Source of the DNA: Diploscapter coronatus | Lineage: Eukaryota; Nematoda; Chromadorea; Rhabditida; Rhabditidae | Direction of reading: 5' to 3' | Assembly (NCBI GenBank): GCA_964036155.1 | Contig: OZ038423.1 | Span: 49,243,249 to 49,307,248 of the forward strand | Length of the DNA: 64,000 nucleotides | In this document: in pieces, positions 22,699-34,658 of the stretch | How positions within the stretch are numbered: position 1 is the stretch's first letter | Layout: each line of letters starts with the position of its first letter | Notes under the pieces: generated by a model | Told to the model about the DNA's origin: nothing | Databases searched by the model: none | The model's input: only the letters and a program-made list of their open reading frames with translations | Position numbers and translations under genes: made by a program

Positions 22699-23999
22699 CT
22701 AGAACTGTGCGATGTTGTTGTAGGGCCGAATGGCGTAGGCCTTGTCCTGCCCCTTGAAACGAATCGCCTCCATCAATTGACCCTTCTTGTTTCGGAACAC
22801 GCGAATGTCTGCGTCTTTGTAGATCCTGAAATCAAACTGATTGACTTCTTTTCGAAATAAGTATCGATATTTAGCGTTTTTATTGAAAACTTTGAGCAAT
22901 TCTAAGGATAAAGTGTTGGCAAAAATGATCGATTTCCCAAAAAACGAGATCTCTAGATCCAACATATAGCTTTTTATCGACTCTTCAAAATGCCTGAATT
23001 ACTTACTTCTCAGCCTGCTGCCGCATCTTGTGGATGCCCGTGCAGATGTCGACGAGCACGCGGACGTACTCGGTCACGAGCGAGTGCAGGCTGTGCTCGT
23101 AGGCCCAGATAAAGAACATAGACAGGTTCGAGACTGAAAAATATTGATTCTTCACAAATGAACACTCTATGGAAATGGCTTTTTCTTCAATTCTCCGAAA
23201 TTTTTCATTTTGGGATATGTTCTGCTAAATAATTGGAGAACAAGAAAATGCAATTTCGAATAAAAGAAGACTTTTTTTTGTAATAAATTGAATCAGAAAA
23301 CTAAAAATTGCAAATGCTTCATTTTTCTGCTTTTTTAATTTTCTGAAAACTAACGATGAATGGGGAACTGCTCCTCTAGTTTCCATCTCCTCTCGTCCAC
23401 CACAACGAGATGCGCCTGCGACTCGCATTCGCCCTTCCTTAAAAAATCAACCTCTTTAAAATAATCAAATCTTCGTTTTTTCTCATTGATGACTTTACAA
23501 AAAAAAATCATGTCAAATCGATGATCTCCATTGAAGAGTTAACATTTTCTTCTCAAATGATTGATTTGCACTGACATGTGTGCCAAGCTCATGTCAATGT
23601 GCATGTTGGTCTCTGTCTCCTCGAGTTTGGCCTTGAGTGCCTCGACAGCCTCCACAGTCGGTACGAACAGCCACGTGAACTGCAGGTCGCACTCTGCTGA
23701 CGTCACTGAAAATATGTTTTCTTTCCAAATATCGCTTTTCAAGCTTTTATGAAATAGTTTAGCAAAATTTCGAAAGTTTTCCAAACCACGGTTTCGAAAG
23801 AGTGCGCTTGAAGCTCTTCAATCCATGTTTCATGGGCGTTTTATCTACAGAAAAAGATAAATTTGCAATTTTTCGGAAAAAAAAACATCTCCAAATTCAG
23901 AAATTTTCTCAACTCACAGCTCTTGAGAACGGAGAGCAGGAATTGCGGACTGGAGACGTCGACTGCGGGATTCTGGAGGCTCTTCAGAGGGTTCGACAT
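22699..23999 (-). CDS. Unrecognised conserved-looking 182-aa protein
   Basis: I do not recognise the family. Five minus-strand exons join in phase: 23999-23918, 23705-23576, 23437-23355, 23133-23007, 22825-22699. The product starts MSNPLKSLQNPAVDVSSPQF and is mostly helical and amphipathic. EALKAKLEETETN is near residue 50, WKLEEQFPIHLSNLSMFF near 90, then a long helix ending IHKMRQQAEK, and a last exon with RVFRNKKGQLMEAIRFKG that looks like a short beta domain. There is no signal peptide or membrane span. The two last exons have unusually GC-rich, codon-biased sequence for this window, suggesting steady expression. A stretch at 23786-23843 looks like an exon but cannot be joined in phase and was left out. 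Confidence 0.65.
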
Positions 24000-25492
24000 G
24001 GCGAGAAGAGGAGGGACGGACTGAAAATCTGAAAATTAGGGCCGAAATCGAGGAATTACGAAATAACGATCGAAAAACCACGAGAAATCGCCTCTATAGA
24101 CAGTCAAAACCACTGCTTGTGAACAGAATGGTGGTCACTACTGGATTCCTGAGAATTTGCAAGTTTCAGAAGCTAAGTTTATGAAGATTTATGGATTTAT
24201 GGAACAAGTGAGATAAATAGCGAAAATAGTAGAAAATCAGAATGAAATCTCCTTTGTGAAGCAGGATAGCGGTAACGACTTGACAGGCTCGAAAATGCAA
24301 GTTTCGCGAAGGTTTAGAAGTCCGTTTTAGAGCAGAAAAGTAGAAATCGTGTGAAAATCCTGGAAGGAATGAGCAAGTGTCGAACAAGAACGACGAATGG
24401 CTGTTAGCTTCTCGAATTCTCTCGAGATTGCATTATATTTCGAAACCGATCACTATAAAAATCGTCATTTTTCGATTACGTTCGTTATCGCCGCGGGCAG
24501 TGATCTTTTGAATTCTTCCGTGAAATTTTTTGGAGAAAAGGCTTCTAAATTCGCAAAGAGCTTTGACGAATTTCATTTTCGAAGAATTGTAGATATTTTC
24601 TAAAGTGCTAAATTTAAAAATCGGGACTAAAATGTATTCTAATTTTTAATATTAATTAAAAATCTCGTCTTTTTCTCGAATTATTTCATTTTTCTCTTTT
24701 CGGTCCGAAACATTTCCAATTTGATGTTTCGAAATTTAGATTCTTTCTTTTGAAATCTTCCAATTTTCGTGATTTCTGATTTCCTTGATTTTTAAAAAAT
24801 ACCGGAATTGAACAAAGAAACTCAAATCTAGCATCAAACGGTGTCTTGAATAGACGTCAATAATTGATTTCGAGTTATAGAATTTCAGAGATGAGTTTAT
24901 CCATAGCAATCGTCGGTCAAAAACCCGACCATGTTACGTGAATTTATCCGAGCCACTTTCAAGGATGATTGTTTTTCATCATCAGAGAAGCATTTTCATG
25001 TTTGAATGTCTGACGCTGTTGAAACAATGAAATATGCTTGATGAATCCTTATGCGCATCTAGTTTTCCTTCTGGTAATGCGAAGGAAGAATCCTTCAGTC
25101 GATTTAGGTCATCCATCCCAAGCAGCGTTGCGCAGCCCTGTATCTTTCAGCATAGTCTCTCCCCAGGCCCTGTCGAAGCCCACCTCCTTTTCTTTTCCCT
25201 ATTTCTCCCATCTCCTTTCAAGTTGCCCTTCCTTCCCTTGGGGAATCGATTTTCTCTTCTACAGTCTCTGACGATCTTTTCTTCCAAATCACGATAATTT
25301 GCCGTTTGAAGCATGACTGCCAACAAGCAGTCTTTCTGCAATTTTTATCTCCATTTTTTCGTTATTTCACGATGTCCGGATATTTTGTTCTCTTTTCGTG
25401 AATTGTTCAGTTTTTGAAAGAATATTATGACGGCTGTACAATGTTCTTTAGATTTATTTTATAGCCTAAATTTTTAGGTAGTTGAATCTAAA
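24000..25492. other. Intergenic, partly pyrimidine-rich
   Basis: This is the upstream region shared by the minus-strand gene ending at 23999 and the FKBP gene starting at 25493. A CT-rich tract runs from 25060 to 25300. The open frame 24397-24603 has no supporting features. No gene is supported. Confidence 0.35.
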
Positions 25493-28039
25493 ATGTGGTG
25501 GCATTTTATCGGCTGCTTAATCTTACCGATATCGACCATTTTGGCTGCAAGTGATCGATCTTGGACGACCGAAGAAGGCGTGAAGATCGAGATAATCAAG
25601 AAAATTCCAGGTTATTACTTCCTTTTGTTTAAAAATTGGATTATTTGAAAGCTCCGAACTTCATGGATTCACTCTATCATGTTCAATCGCTGATAGTGAA
25701 AATAATAATTAAATTTTAGAAGATAAAAATTGAACAAAAATCTGCTCAGGATTACAATTATCGATGTTTGTCTTTCTTTCCCTTCGCATGTCCTGATTTT
25801 GGTCTACTTATTGTTGCCAAACATGAGTGTGGATTTGAATTTTCAAAACATGATATATGGATTTTTCCAAAAAAAAAAAGTCGAAACTTTAGACTCTAAA
25901 TGCAAGATAAGGTCCGAGGATGGAGATACGTTGGAGCAATACTACAAATTGTCGGATAAGGCGGGAAAAGTGATCGGTAGCAACTTCGGACAGAAACCGT
26001 AAGGATTTTACCATTCTTTTCTCTTTGGCAAATGAAACCATAGATCAGTTTGAATCATTACAAATTTAGATCATGAAAGAAACTAAAGAATTTTATAGAG
26101 ACGCTTTTCAATGTCCATGTCATTCTATGACTTCAAGAGTTCTTTTGAGTTTTTATTCAATAATGAAATAGAACGATTGAGTGAATTTGATCAAAGATGA
26201 ATTATTCTTCAGATTTACTTTTACCCTTGGAAGAGGTGAAGTGCTTCGAGGAATGGATATTGGAGTATGTCGATTTTTTCTTTAATTTTTTTTATAGATA
26301 ATTTGTTTTCTTTTAGATGGAAGGCATGTGCGTTGGGGAACAACGAAAGGTACAGCAAAATTTTATCTTTCAATCATTTTACCTTACTTCATAGGTCGTG
26401 ATTCCACCCAAGGAAGAATACAACGACGAAACTGGAGAAAACGAACCAGTAATACCGCAAGATATTTTCTTAAAAATATCGTTAGCACTTTTAGATTGGC
26501 GATCCTATGTATTATTTCGTAGAGTTGAAGAGCATATTCCGACCTCGACCCGGAGAGAAATGGATCAGTGATGAAGGCGTTGTTATTGATGTAAGTATTA
26601 ATCATAAATTTGGGGAATTTGTCTTTCGATATTTTGAAAGATTCCTAAATTATTGCCATCATTTTTGAGAAGTCATGATTTTTTGTGAAAAAAAGGTATT
26701 TAGAATACTTTCAGAGTTTGTTCGTGCTAGATCGAACATCCCGAAATAGCGTTGTTCGTGAAGAAAGTCAGAAAGGCACACGCACTTTCCACGAACAATG
26801 TTATTTCTCGATGTTCGCGCTAGAACAAAATTTGAACACGCCCTTATAATTCAGCAAATCCACGTTATCGATGAGGACAAATGCATAAAAGCCGAAGAAG
26901 GAGACACTCTCCATCAGCAGTACACTCTTAATCTCCAAGACGGAACTTTCCTCGATTCAAGCTGGAGCAGAAACAAACCATTCATTTTTGTTGTTGGCAA
27001 GAAACAGGTAGGGAAATTAAAAAGCACTTATTTGTTCATGAATTTTTAATTGCTGACTTCACTCGCTGTTTTCGACGTTTTCCTTCGTGTAGCGACGGAA
27101 GATGTTGTCCTCGTCCGTGTTCACAAATCTCTTGTTCAGGAATTTTGCAGTTCTGTAACAAAATACAATAAGACATTCTCACAAAAATCTTTCCTAAAAA
27201 CATGTGAAACAATATTTTACTCGATTTTAATTTTTAATAGTTGATTTTCTACTTGCCTCTCCTGATAGGCGATGAACTCGTCGGGTCGATGTCTGACATT
27301 CGCTTGGCTGGCTGCCTTCGTGCGGCGACGATTTTGCATCGCGAAAGTGATGAACGACGCTAGAATCTGCAAAATATGAAAATTTCTATCGAAAGATTCT
27401 ACAATTATGAAATTTTGCTTGACTTAGTTAGAAGAAAAGTTTTCTTTCACTTTGGCACATTTCATATTCACCACGAGCATAGTAGGATATCTCGCTGATC
27501 TAAAAACTTTTCTTTTTATCTGCATTTCTCGGAATGAAACTGATCAATTCGTAACACAGGGATGCCCATTTTGTGCTAATCTTTGTAGGACGATTTGAAT
27601 AACTGGGAAATAAGTTTTCCTATATGAAATTTGGGAATTCGAAAATTCAAATCATCATTTAGGTTATCGAAGGAATGGAAATAGCAATGAAGGGTATGTG
27701 CGAAGGCGAACGGAGAAAAGTCATCATCCCTCCTGAATTAGGTATGTTGCTTTTTTAGAAATATTTTTATCTGATTTGCCTAAAAATATTATAATTGTTA
27801 ACGATTTTGTAAAATTACCTTGATCAAAACAATGAATTCGAAAAAAAAAACCTATTTTAGGCTATGGAGAAAAAGGAAGACCAGGTAAAATTTACGATCG
27901 ACTTATTACTATTTTTATTTAGAATTAACTCCTATTTTAGATGCAAATAAATATGGTTTCAGGCATTCCCGGTAACTCATATCTCCATTTCGATATTACA
28001 TTGGAGAAGGTCATCAAGCAGGCTAAAGATGAATTGTAA
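25493..28039 (+). CDS. ER-resident FKBP-type peptidyl-prolyl isomerase with two FKBP domains
   Basis: FKBPs isomerise prolyl peptide bonds; this one should work in the endoplasmic reticulum on secretory proteins such as collagens. Exons: 25493-25610, 25881-25998, 26213-26264, 26317-26349, 26395-26448, 26526-26591, 26855-27007, 27663-27741, 27861-27884, 27963-28039, giving 257 residues. A signal peptide ([14 protein letters not shown]) starts the protein. The first FKBP-like domain (about 45-135) is degenerate: it keeps GDTLEQYY and the [12 protein letters not shown] strand but lacks the LGYG...IP segment. The second (about 155-250) is complete, with [37 protein letters not shown] and [13 protein letters not shown]. 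The chain ends in KDEL, the ER-retrieval signal. C. elegans has comparable two-domain ER FKBPs. Intron 7 (27008-27662) houses an antisense gene, and intron 6 a hairpin element. Confidence 0.93.
26717..26829. mobile_element. Hairpin MITE in FKBP intron
   Basis: The arms 26717-26760 and 26790-26829 are imperfect inverted copies, sharing CGAACATC and TTGTTCGTG. The total of about 113 bp forms a long foldback inside intron 26592-26854. Confidence 0.75.
27059..27480 (-). CDS. Small gene nested antisense in an FKBP intron
   Basis: Three minus-strand exons, 27480-27451, 27366-27257 and 27152-27059, give a 77-residue basic protein: a short hydrophobic start ([13 protein letters not shown]), then [11 protein letters not shown], then [12 protein letters not shown] and a charged C-terminus. 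I do not recognise it. The two last exons have a GC content and codon choice typical of coding exons here and unlike intron DNA, which is the main support. The intron between them begins GC (GAGAG|GCAAGT), an excellent match to the GC-AG class. The whole gene lies inside FKBP intron 27008-27662. The first exon is the weakest part; Met within exon 2 (MQNRRRTKA) could be the real start. Confidence 0.55.
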
Positions 28040-31000
28040 AATTCATTGAGCTCGATGAAAACTAAGTTCGCACTGATGGGTATTTCCGTTAGATTTGACC
28101 ATTTAGTCATGTTTTCAATGCAAATGTCTAATAATTTATTGAAGCACGAACGAACTGCCATATTTATTACCTTGTGCCTTTGTTGCTAAATGTTGAATTT
28201 TATTTTCAAAAATAAATCCCTGAAAAGATCATTTCAGTAGTGATATTTCATGCACTTGTGAGTTTCCATGAACTCTGATGGTAAGCATAAGTAACATTTC
28301 AAACTAATCATGCGTAAATTTTATCTTGAAACAGGGTATCATTAGAGTCGCGAAGTAGCTTTCATTCGCGATATTTAGAAATGTTTATTCACAGTAGTTC
28401 AAATATCATAGCATAAAGGATAAGGTTGGGTTAGTTAGTAAATTAACAAATATGAAGAAGATGATATCGAGCAATGATATAAGCAACTAATCTTTCCCTT
28501 TAGAATTGTCCCTTTTTATATTTATGACTAACTTGTTTTATGAAAAGGCTATGAAAGGATGGTAAAATTTAGGTTAAGATAATATGTTAAAAATATCTTG
28601 AAGAATTCAAGACAATTAGTTCAGATTTTATGACCATTTAGGAAAACATTTTAATTCGCCGGATCCCTGTTGCATACTCTTCGAATACAATAACTTTGTC
28701 TGCAACACATTGAGAATGAACTATGACAAACTCGCTTCCTAAATTTAGTTAAAATTTGATCTAGTTTTTATTCTATTTGGCATACCGCTACATAGTGTAT
28801 TAGAATCTGATCAAACTAGCAGAAGAATACAAATCCTTATATTGAATATTTGTAACGATGCAAATGGAATGACCAGAATAATGGCACTTTTAAATCAATA
28901 TAAAAATGATTAAATTTCGTATCATTTTCAATTGTTTATATTGCTTGAAACAAAGCGAGCAATGAAGGATTAAAAGGAAAAGCTAAGTTAGGCAAAAAAA
29001 TATTTTGCCTCGTTCAAATTTTAAAATTCGCAAATAATTATGTGATGTTTGAGAATTACAGAACCATGCTCATGAATGACTAAATCTAAATATAATTGAA
29101 AAAACATGATATTTGCTATTTCAAGAAGGTCTTCTTGCATTATTTGCCTGTTTCTTTAGTGGTCTGCTTGCGCCAATTCATTGCATTGTTCGATAAAGCT
29201 TTCAGGTATTCAGGTATCAATTACTTAGACAAATATTTCATTTTTCCTCTTCCATGACCACATTTAGGCTCTTATGAATTGCTAGAATAAGATCTTTTCT
29301 TCCCGAAAATTCCACTTCTGGGTTTATGAGATTTTCTCACAATAATTGTTACGAAATGTCAACGAGTATTTATCGAAACATTAGAAACTTTCGAATTATT
29401 GATGGTCGATGCTAAATTAATGATTCAATATTTTCAAGAATCTACCAAAATAGAAATGAAAGAGGATGTGTTTTAGACTCTGCATTTGTATTTCCATTCA
29501 GATTTGTAAAATTAAAGGTACTTGGATGAAAACTTATCTAGGAACTCGCTAATAATTTATCCATTCTAATTTTGTTCACGATTCTATTAGAATTATTCCA
29601 GCATTAATTTACCAAAATACAGGGTGCGACACAGGTTTTTACGACAGAATCAAGTCGTAAATTGGAATATATGTGAAAGTTTAAAACAATTTATCCGAGA
29701 AAATGTTCGGATTCTGCGTATCTCAAATTTGATAGCTATTTAGTTTTACTATGTTTGAATCAGTCTTCTTAAATTATGACTTCAGATTGTTGCAATTTAT
29801 GCTAATATCGGCATAAGTCTTTCTACATGCTCTGTATTTAACAAAAAAAACCGTTAAACCGCTGATATTAATACGTTCAAAATCTCGTTATTGATGTTGC
29901 GTGCTTACTTGTTGTGACTTCACACATTCTCCTTCACTTATCTGAAGCATTCCTCGAATAAGCCCTGCGCGAATATCTCCAGGTCCCTTCAGCGATCTGA
30001 TTTCATTTTTCCTCCCCTTTTCCGCTTTTTCTCCCGCATTCTTCATTTTATTCGCAATCTCTCCCAGACTTCCTTTTCGTCCCTTTCCATTTTCAGCTTA
30101 TCCTCACCTCCCATCCGAGAATACTTACACACACACGTCTCGGTATTGTTTTGACTTCTTGCTCGCAGCGATACCCTTCGACGCCAATTCTTCTCAATAA
30201 TAATTTATTTTTCTTGTTTTCTAGCGCTAAAATAACTTATTTTCGAAGGAAGTGCTTTTCATAATTGCATATGTCATCACACATCTTGAATAACGTCCAA
30301 AATACTAATTTGCTGGATAGTGCATACATTTTTGGAAAATTACTTTGTTTTTCGACGAAATTTTGAATTTCCACGTTCTCTTTCCGCACTTCTAGAAGAC
30401 CAGCTTGAAGTCAATAAAATATGCGGTTTTGTGACGGAAAACGTAACGAACTTACCTATTTTGGTAGTCAAATTCGCACATTTTGGGCGATTTTTCGACA
30501 CTTCAGAATGTGCAACGAATCGACTGATCCTCTTTCCTTCCGAACGCCCTTTTTAAAATGTTCCTTTCTTCTTGTGACTGATACTTGTGATCCAGACTTG
30601 ACGCAACCTAACTGAACTCGAGATTAGGTCTGAATTGTTGAAAATTTTCAAACCTTCTAGTTTTTCAATGAACAAAGTTGCTATCAGTGAAGTGCAGAAA
30701 TTTACTGCTAACGTCTTCGCACATAAAATGAGGAACTTTCTAGAAAGTTCAATCTTCATTCAAATCTCGTAAAGATTTCTTCCAAAATGATCTCGACCCT
30801 TACAAATTGCGTGATCCTTAAATTGCATGTTAAGTGCCCCACTTGTAATTTTTACTATTTTAGACTTCCATTCACATTTTTGATTATTGCTACTTGTGCA
30901 TTTTCATAGCACACAATAGCAAAACAAAAACAACTCCAGGCTGGTTCAGGAGTATTTTGAACTCACTGCGAATTCTGGAACTTTCATTAGCGTTAGTCAA

Positions 31001-34000
31001 ATTTCTACAATTTTCAGAGAAATTTTATCTATCTAAATAAAATAGAGATTGAATGTATTAATCTAAAAATAACTTTTTATATCAGATATTCAAAATCTAA
31101 TATCACTTCATTATGTCTGACTCACAATTTTCCAAAATAGATGCTTCTTTGCATAATTGCATCCAGACCCCCCACAAATGTATTCTATTTGATCATTTAG
31201 TGATCTCTTTGAGTCAGTAACACCTCCTCTTCACTTAACTCGCTTACTTATTTAGGAACTCCTCTTTATCAACAGCCTGTTCTTACCCTTTCCTTTCCTG
31301 TCCTTTCTCCTGCAGAGCCCTCTTTGCTTGTTCAAATCCATTTTCCGCTCCTTTCACTTGTTTATTCTTGTTCTTCTCAAGCTCTTTCTCGATTTTCTTC
31401 GAATATTAATTTTTCATGGTTTAGGCACTTTTTTAAAGTTTCGTGGCTCATTTGAACACTAACAACAATTCGCGAATTGGTGAATCTTTTGGAATTCTAA
31501 AGATGACTTTAGGATTTTATTATCCTGAAAGCGCCGTTTTAAAATGACATTCTATCATTGTTTGTTGAACTGCTTTTATTTCCTTAGTTCCATTTTTACA
31601 AATATTCGATAACTTTATCGATAACTCAATTGTCTCGCATCATTTCAGTCTCCAAGTCGTCCATGGCGACAGTTTTTTCAAGCATCAAACCTCGACTAAT
31701 CTTATCAACGTCTCTCACATGTCTGAGCCCTATTATCCAATTGAAATCTTTTAAAATCCGCTATATTTCATTACCGTATTTTTGCAAGATTTAGAATGCA
31801 TTTTTCAAACTATATTCACACATGAGATAGTTTAATTTCAACATCTAATTTAACAAATCAAAACTTCATGCACCTCTACTACATATCCAGACAATTATGC
31901 CGATAAAATACCACTTCAATCCCTAAAATTCTCCATTTCTCAATTTCTATACTCAATTATCCTAACTTCGACCCCTCTCGTTGTTTTTCAACTTCGCATC
32001 TTCACGTCTACACATATTCTCCATGTTTGCCCTATCAATTGTTCGTTACCTCGGTCCAATCTTCCCATTCTTCGCCCATGCTCCTTCTATGCTTGTGCCG
32101 TTTGCTTATTCGAACTAATCCCATTTGCTCATTCGCTCTTTGTCGTGCCCCCTCCCTTTCTTCGCTTTCATTTCAATTTACATCTTCTGTTGTCGGCTGT
32201 TTTCAGGCAGCGTTCTTATTCTATTGGATAATCCCCTTTCGCTAATCGTTTTGATCTCTGCAAATCTTTCTGCGGCTTTTCGCGTTGAAAAGACGGGCTA
32301 CTTCTGTTGCACGTACGTAATGTAGAAAAATCATCGATACGTAATGCAGAAGCAATAGAAAAGTGCACTGTTAGTCGTTGAAGATTAGGAATAAAAAATT
32401 TTAGACAGTTATAAATTTTCTAGTGTTCTCATAAGATTTTTTCTGCGATTCTTTATATCATGGAACCTGTGATAAGTTTCAAACTAGCCATCATGAAATG
32501 CCATTGTTTTGAAATATTTTTTATTTTATTTTATGACTTTGATTCAAAAATTATTTTAGAAAGGAAAAAGCAAACCCTCAAATATAAAAAAAATCTCGTT
32601 TCTCATGTACTACTCTACATTCTTCCTAAAAAATGTTCGCTTTTTTGTTTGCAAACTAATTAAACCGAAAATTGCACGCATTTCATTTTTATCATGTTCT
32701 CGCTTTCATCTGTAGCAAATTCACACGCCAGCGTTCAAGGAAGTGAACGAAATTAATCTTGATTCTTTTTTTTTTCCCAAGAATTTCATATTCTAGTCGA
32801 GTTTTGCCGCATCGTCACAATTCTATTCTTGTTTACAAAGGGCCGCCCTCTGCTCTTCGTGCGTTGCTTTATCCATTCATTTTTTCACGACTTTTTTCGG
32901 ACAAATTCAAATTTTCTTCTTCTATGCAGATTTTTCCCTTCAACTTTTGACAACTCTTCCGATCAATTCAATTTCCCCCCAAAAATGAAGAAACCTTTAT
33001 TTTTGACAGAAGCTAGAGAAATTTAAAGAAACCCCTTTTGAAACGAGAACCTAAAATTGATTCATTTTGTGTGGGTTGCGATGAAGGAACGAACGCCCTC
33101 GTTGTTGCGAAAAATTAACATTAACAAAGGGAAAGTGATCAGAGGATCAGCATAATTTTAGGCTACCTTTCAAAAAATATCACTAAAAATTCTACTGGGA
33201 TTCCTAACTTTCCTACGAAGCTCGAATTCGGTTTTAATAACATCTATAGGGACCGAAGACCGCTCCTCGGAATTTTTTTCGTTTCTATTATTTATTCAAA
33301 TGAAGGCCATTGGAAGCCCCAAAAATAGGGAGTAAGTATTCTTCAAAGCGGAGATGCATAAAAAGTTGTAAACTAATTTGGTGAGCAATGTAATGAAATG
33401 GTTCTGTATCAAGGATAATCCTGAAATTCCAATATTAGCAGATGTTAATGTCTTTTTTTGTAAAGCAAAATTGTATTCACTTTGATGTCTATTTTCAATA
33501 GAATTTTTTGATCAAAAATGAATTTTATTTTTTATTCGCAAACGTTTTAGTTACGTCAGAATTGGTTTGCCGAAGTAGAAAAATACAGAAATTTATAAAT
33601 TCTGAAACCTTTTGCTGTCCCTAAACATCCAACTATATTCTTGAAATCATCGAAATAAGACCATAATGTCATCAGCTGATAATAACTGAGTAATAGTTGG
33701 TGATTTGCATGATGCGGTCGAATATTCACGAGATGTTTATTTATCATTCATGTTTCATTTCCATGGATAATATTGAATAATTTAGCTAAATCGAGAAGGT
33801 GCAAATTCTCCGTCCGAAAATATTCCTCTCTCGAGATTAGTCTAATCTCCTCGTTCCATTAAACCCCCAATTTATTGCTTTCCGAGAGTTTTGATGAATG
33901 AAACACTTCAGTGTCTATATGCTTTCCTATACAAATATTTTGGTCACCAGCCACCTAATTAATTATACGAAAATTCATTTATTTTCGACGAGTCAAATTT

Positions 34001-34658
34001 TTAGATTATTAAAAATTCACTGAACGGAGATAATATTTCGTTTGTCTGGCGATTTTTCATCCTCGAAATGACATCCTCTTTCCTTGTATGCAGATATGAC
34101 GATGAACTAATCCATCACAATATCTCGCGCTCTCAAAGAGAGCCCTTATAAAAACTGCCTCGAAAAGGCGTCAAAACTCAAGCGTCCTTTTCGCCTTCTT
34201 TGAATTAGCCTCGCAAAGTTTGTACTTCGAATTCTGCACGCCTTGTCAATCTCGTAATTACATTCATAAAATCCTCATTTTCACAGAATTTATCAAACTC
34301 GAACAACATTTGTACTTTATGAGAATGTGATTATAATATTGCGAGCAAGAACTAACTTTCAGTCAGTCTTGCAGAAATCAATTTCGTGTCTGATTCTATG
34401 AAATCTTCTACTTGAATAATTTAGGATTCTATTTTAGGCTATAAATTTTCCTACACGAATAGCTTTGCGAAGCTCCAAACATCTTTATCTGATTTTGCTA
34501 AATTTTTCGAGTTTGAATCCTCTATTATTTTCTAAATTCATTATTTCGAATGAGTTTTGAGCAAAACCGTTGTCTGATCTTCGTAACTGGATTTGAGACT
34601 AAAAAAGGATTTATATTTTCAGTTTTTCAAAATTTCGTCTGAAACAATATTCGTCGAA
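28040..34658. other. 6.6 kb non-coding region before the first K+ channel gene
   Basis: No exon can be supported. AATAAA-like poly(A) signals follow the FKBP stop near 28208. Pyrimidine-rich tracts occur at about 29970-30130, 31250-31400 and 31980-32260. The region may hold regulatory sequence or 5' UTR exons of the neuronal or muscle channel gene that follows. Many short open frames are present, but none shows codon bias or motifs. Confidence 0.4.

Noticed and set aside
23786..23843. Exon-like stretch on the minus strand after a TTCTGTAG acceptor
   Set aside because: Its length breaks the reading frame of the 182-aa gene, while the flanking exons join in phase without it.
24397..24603. 68-codon + strand ORF upstream of the FKBP gene
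   Set aside because: No signal peptide, motif or partner exon; AT-rich composition like the surrounding non-coding DNA.
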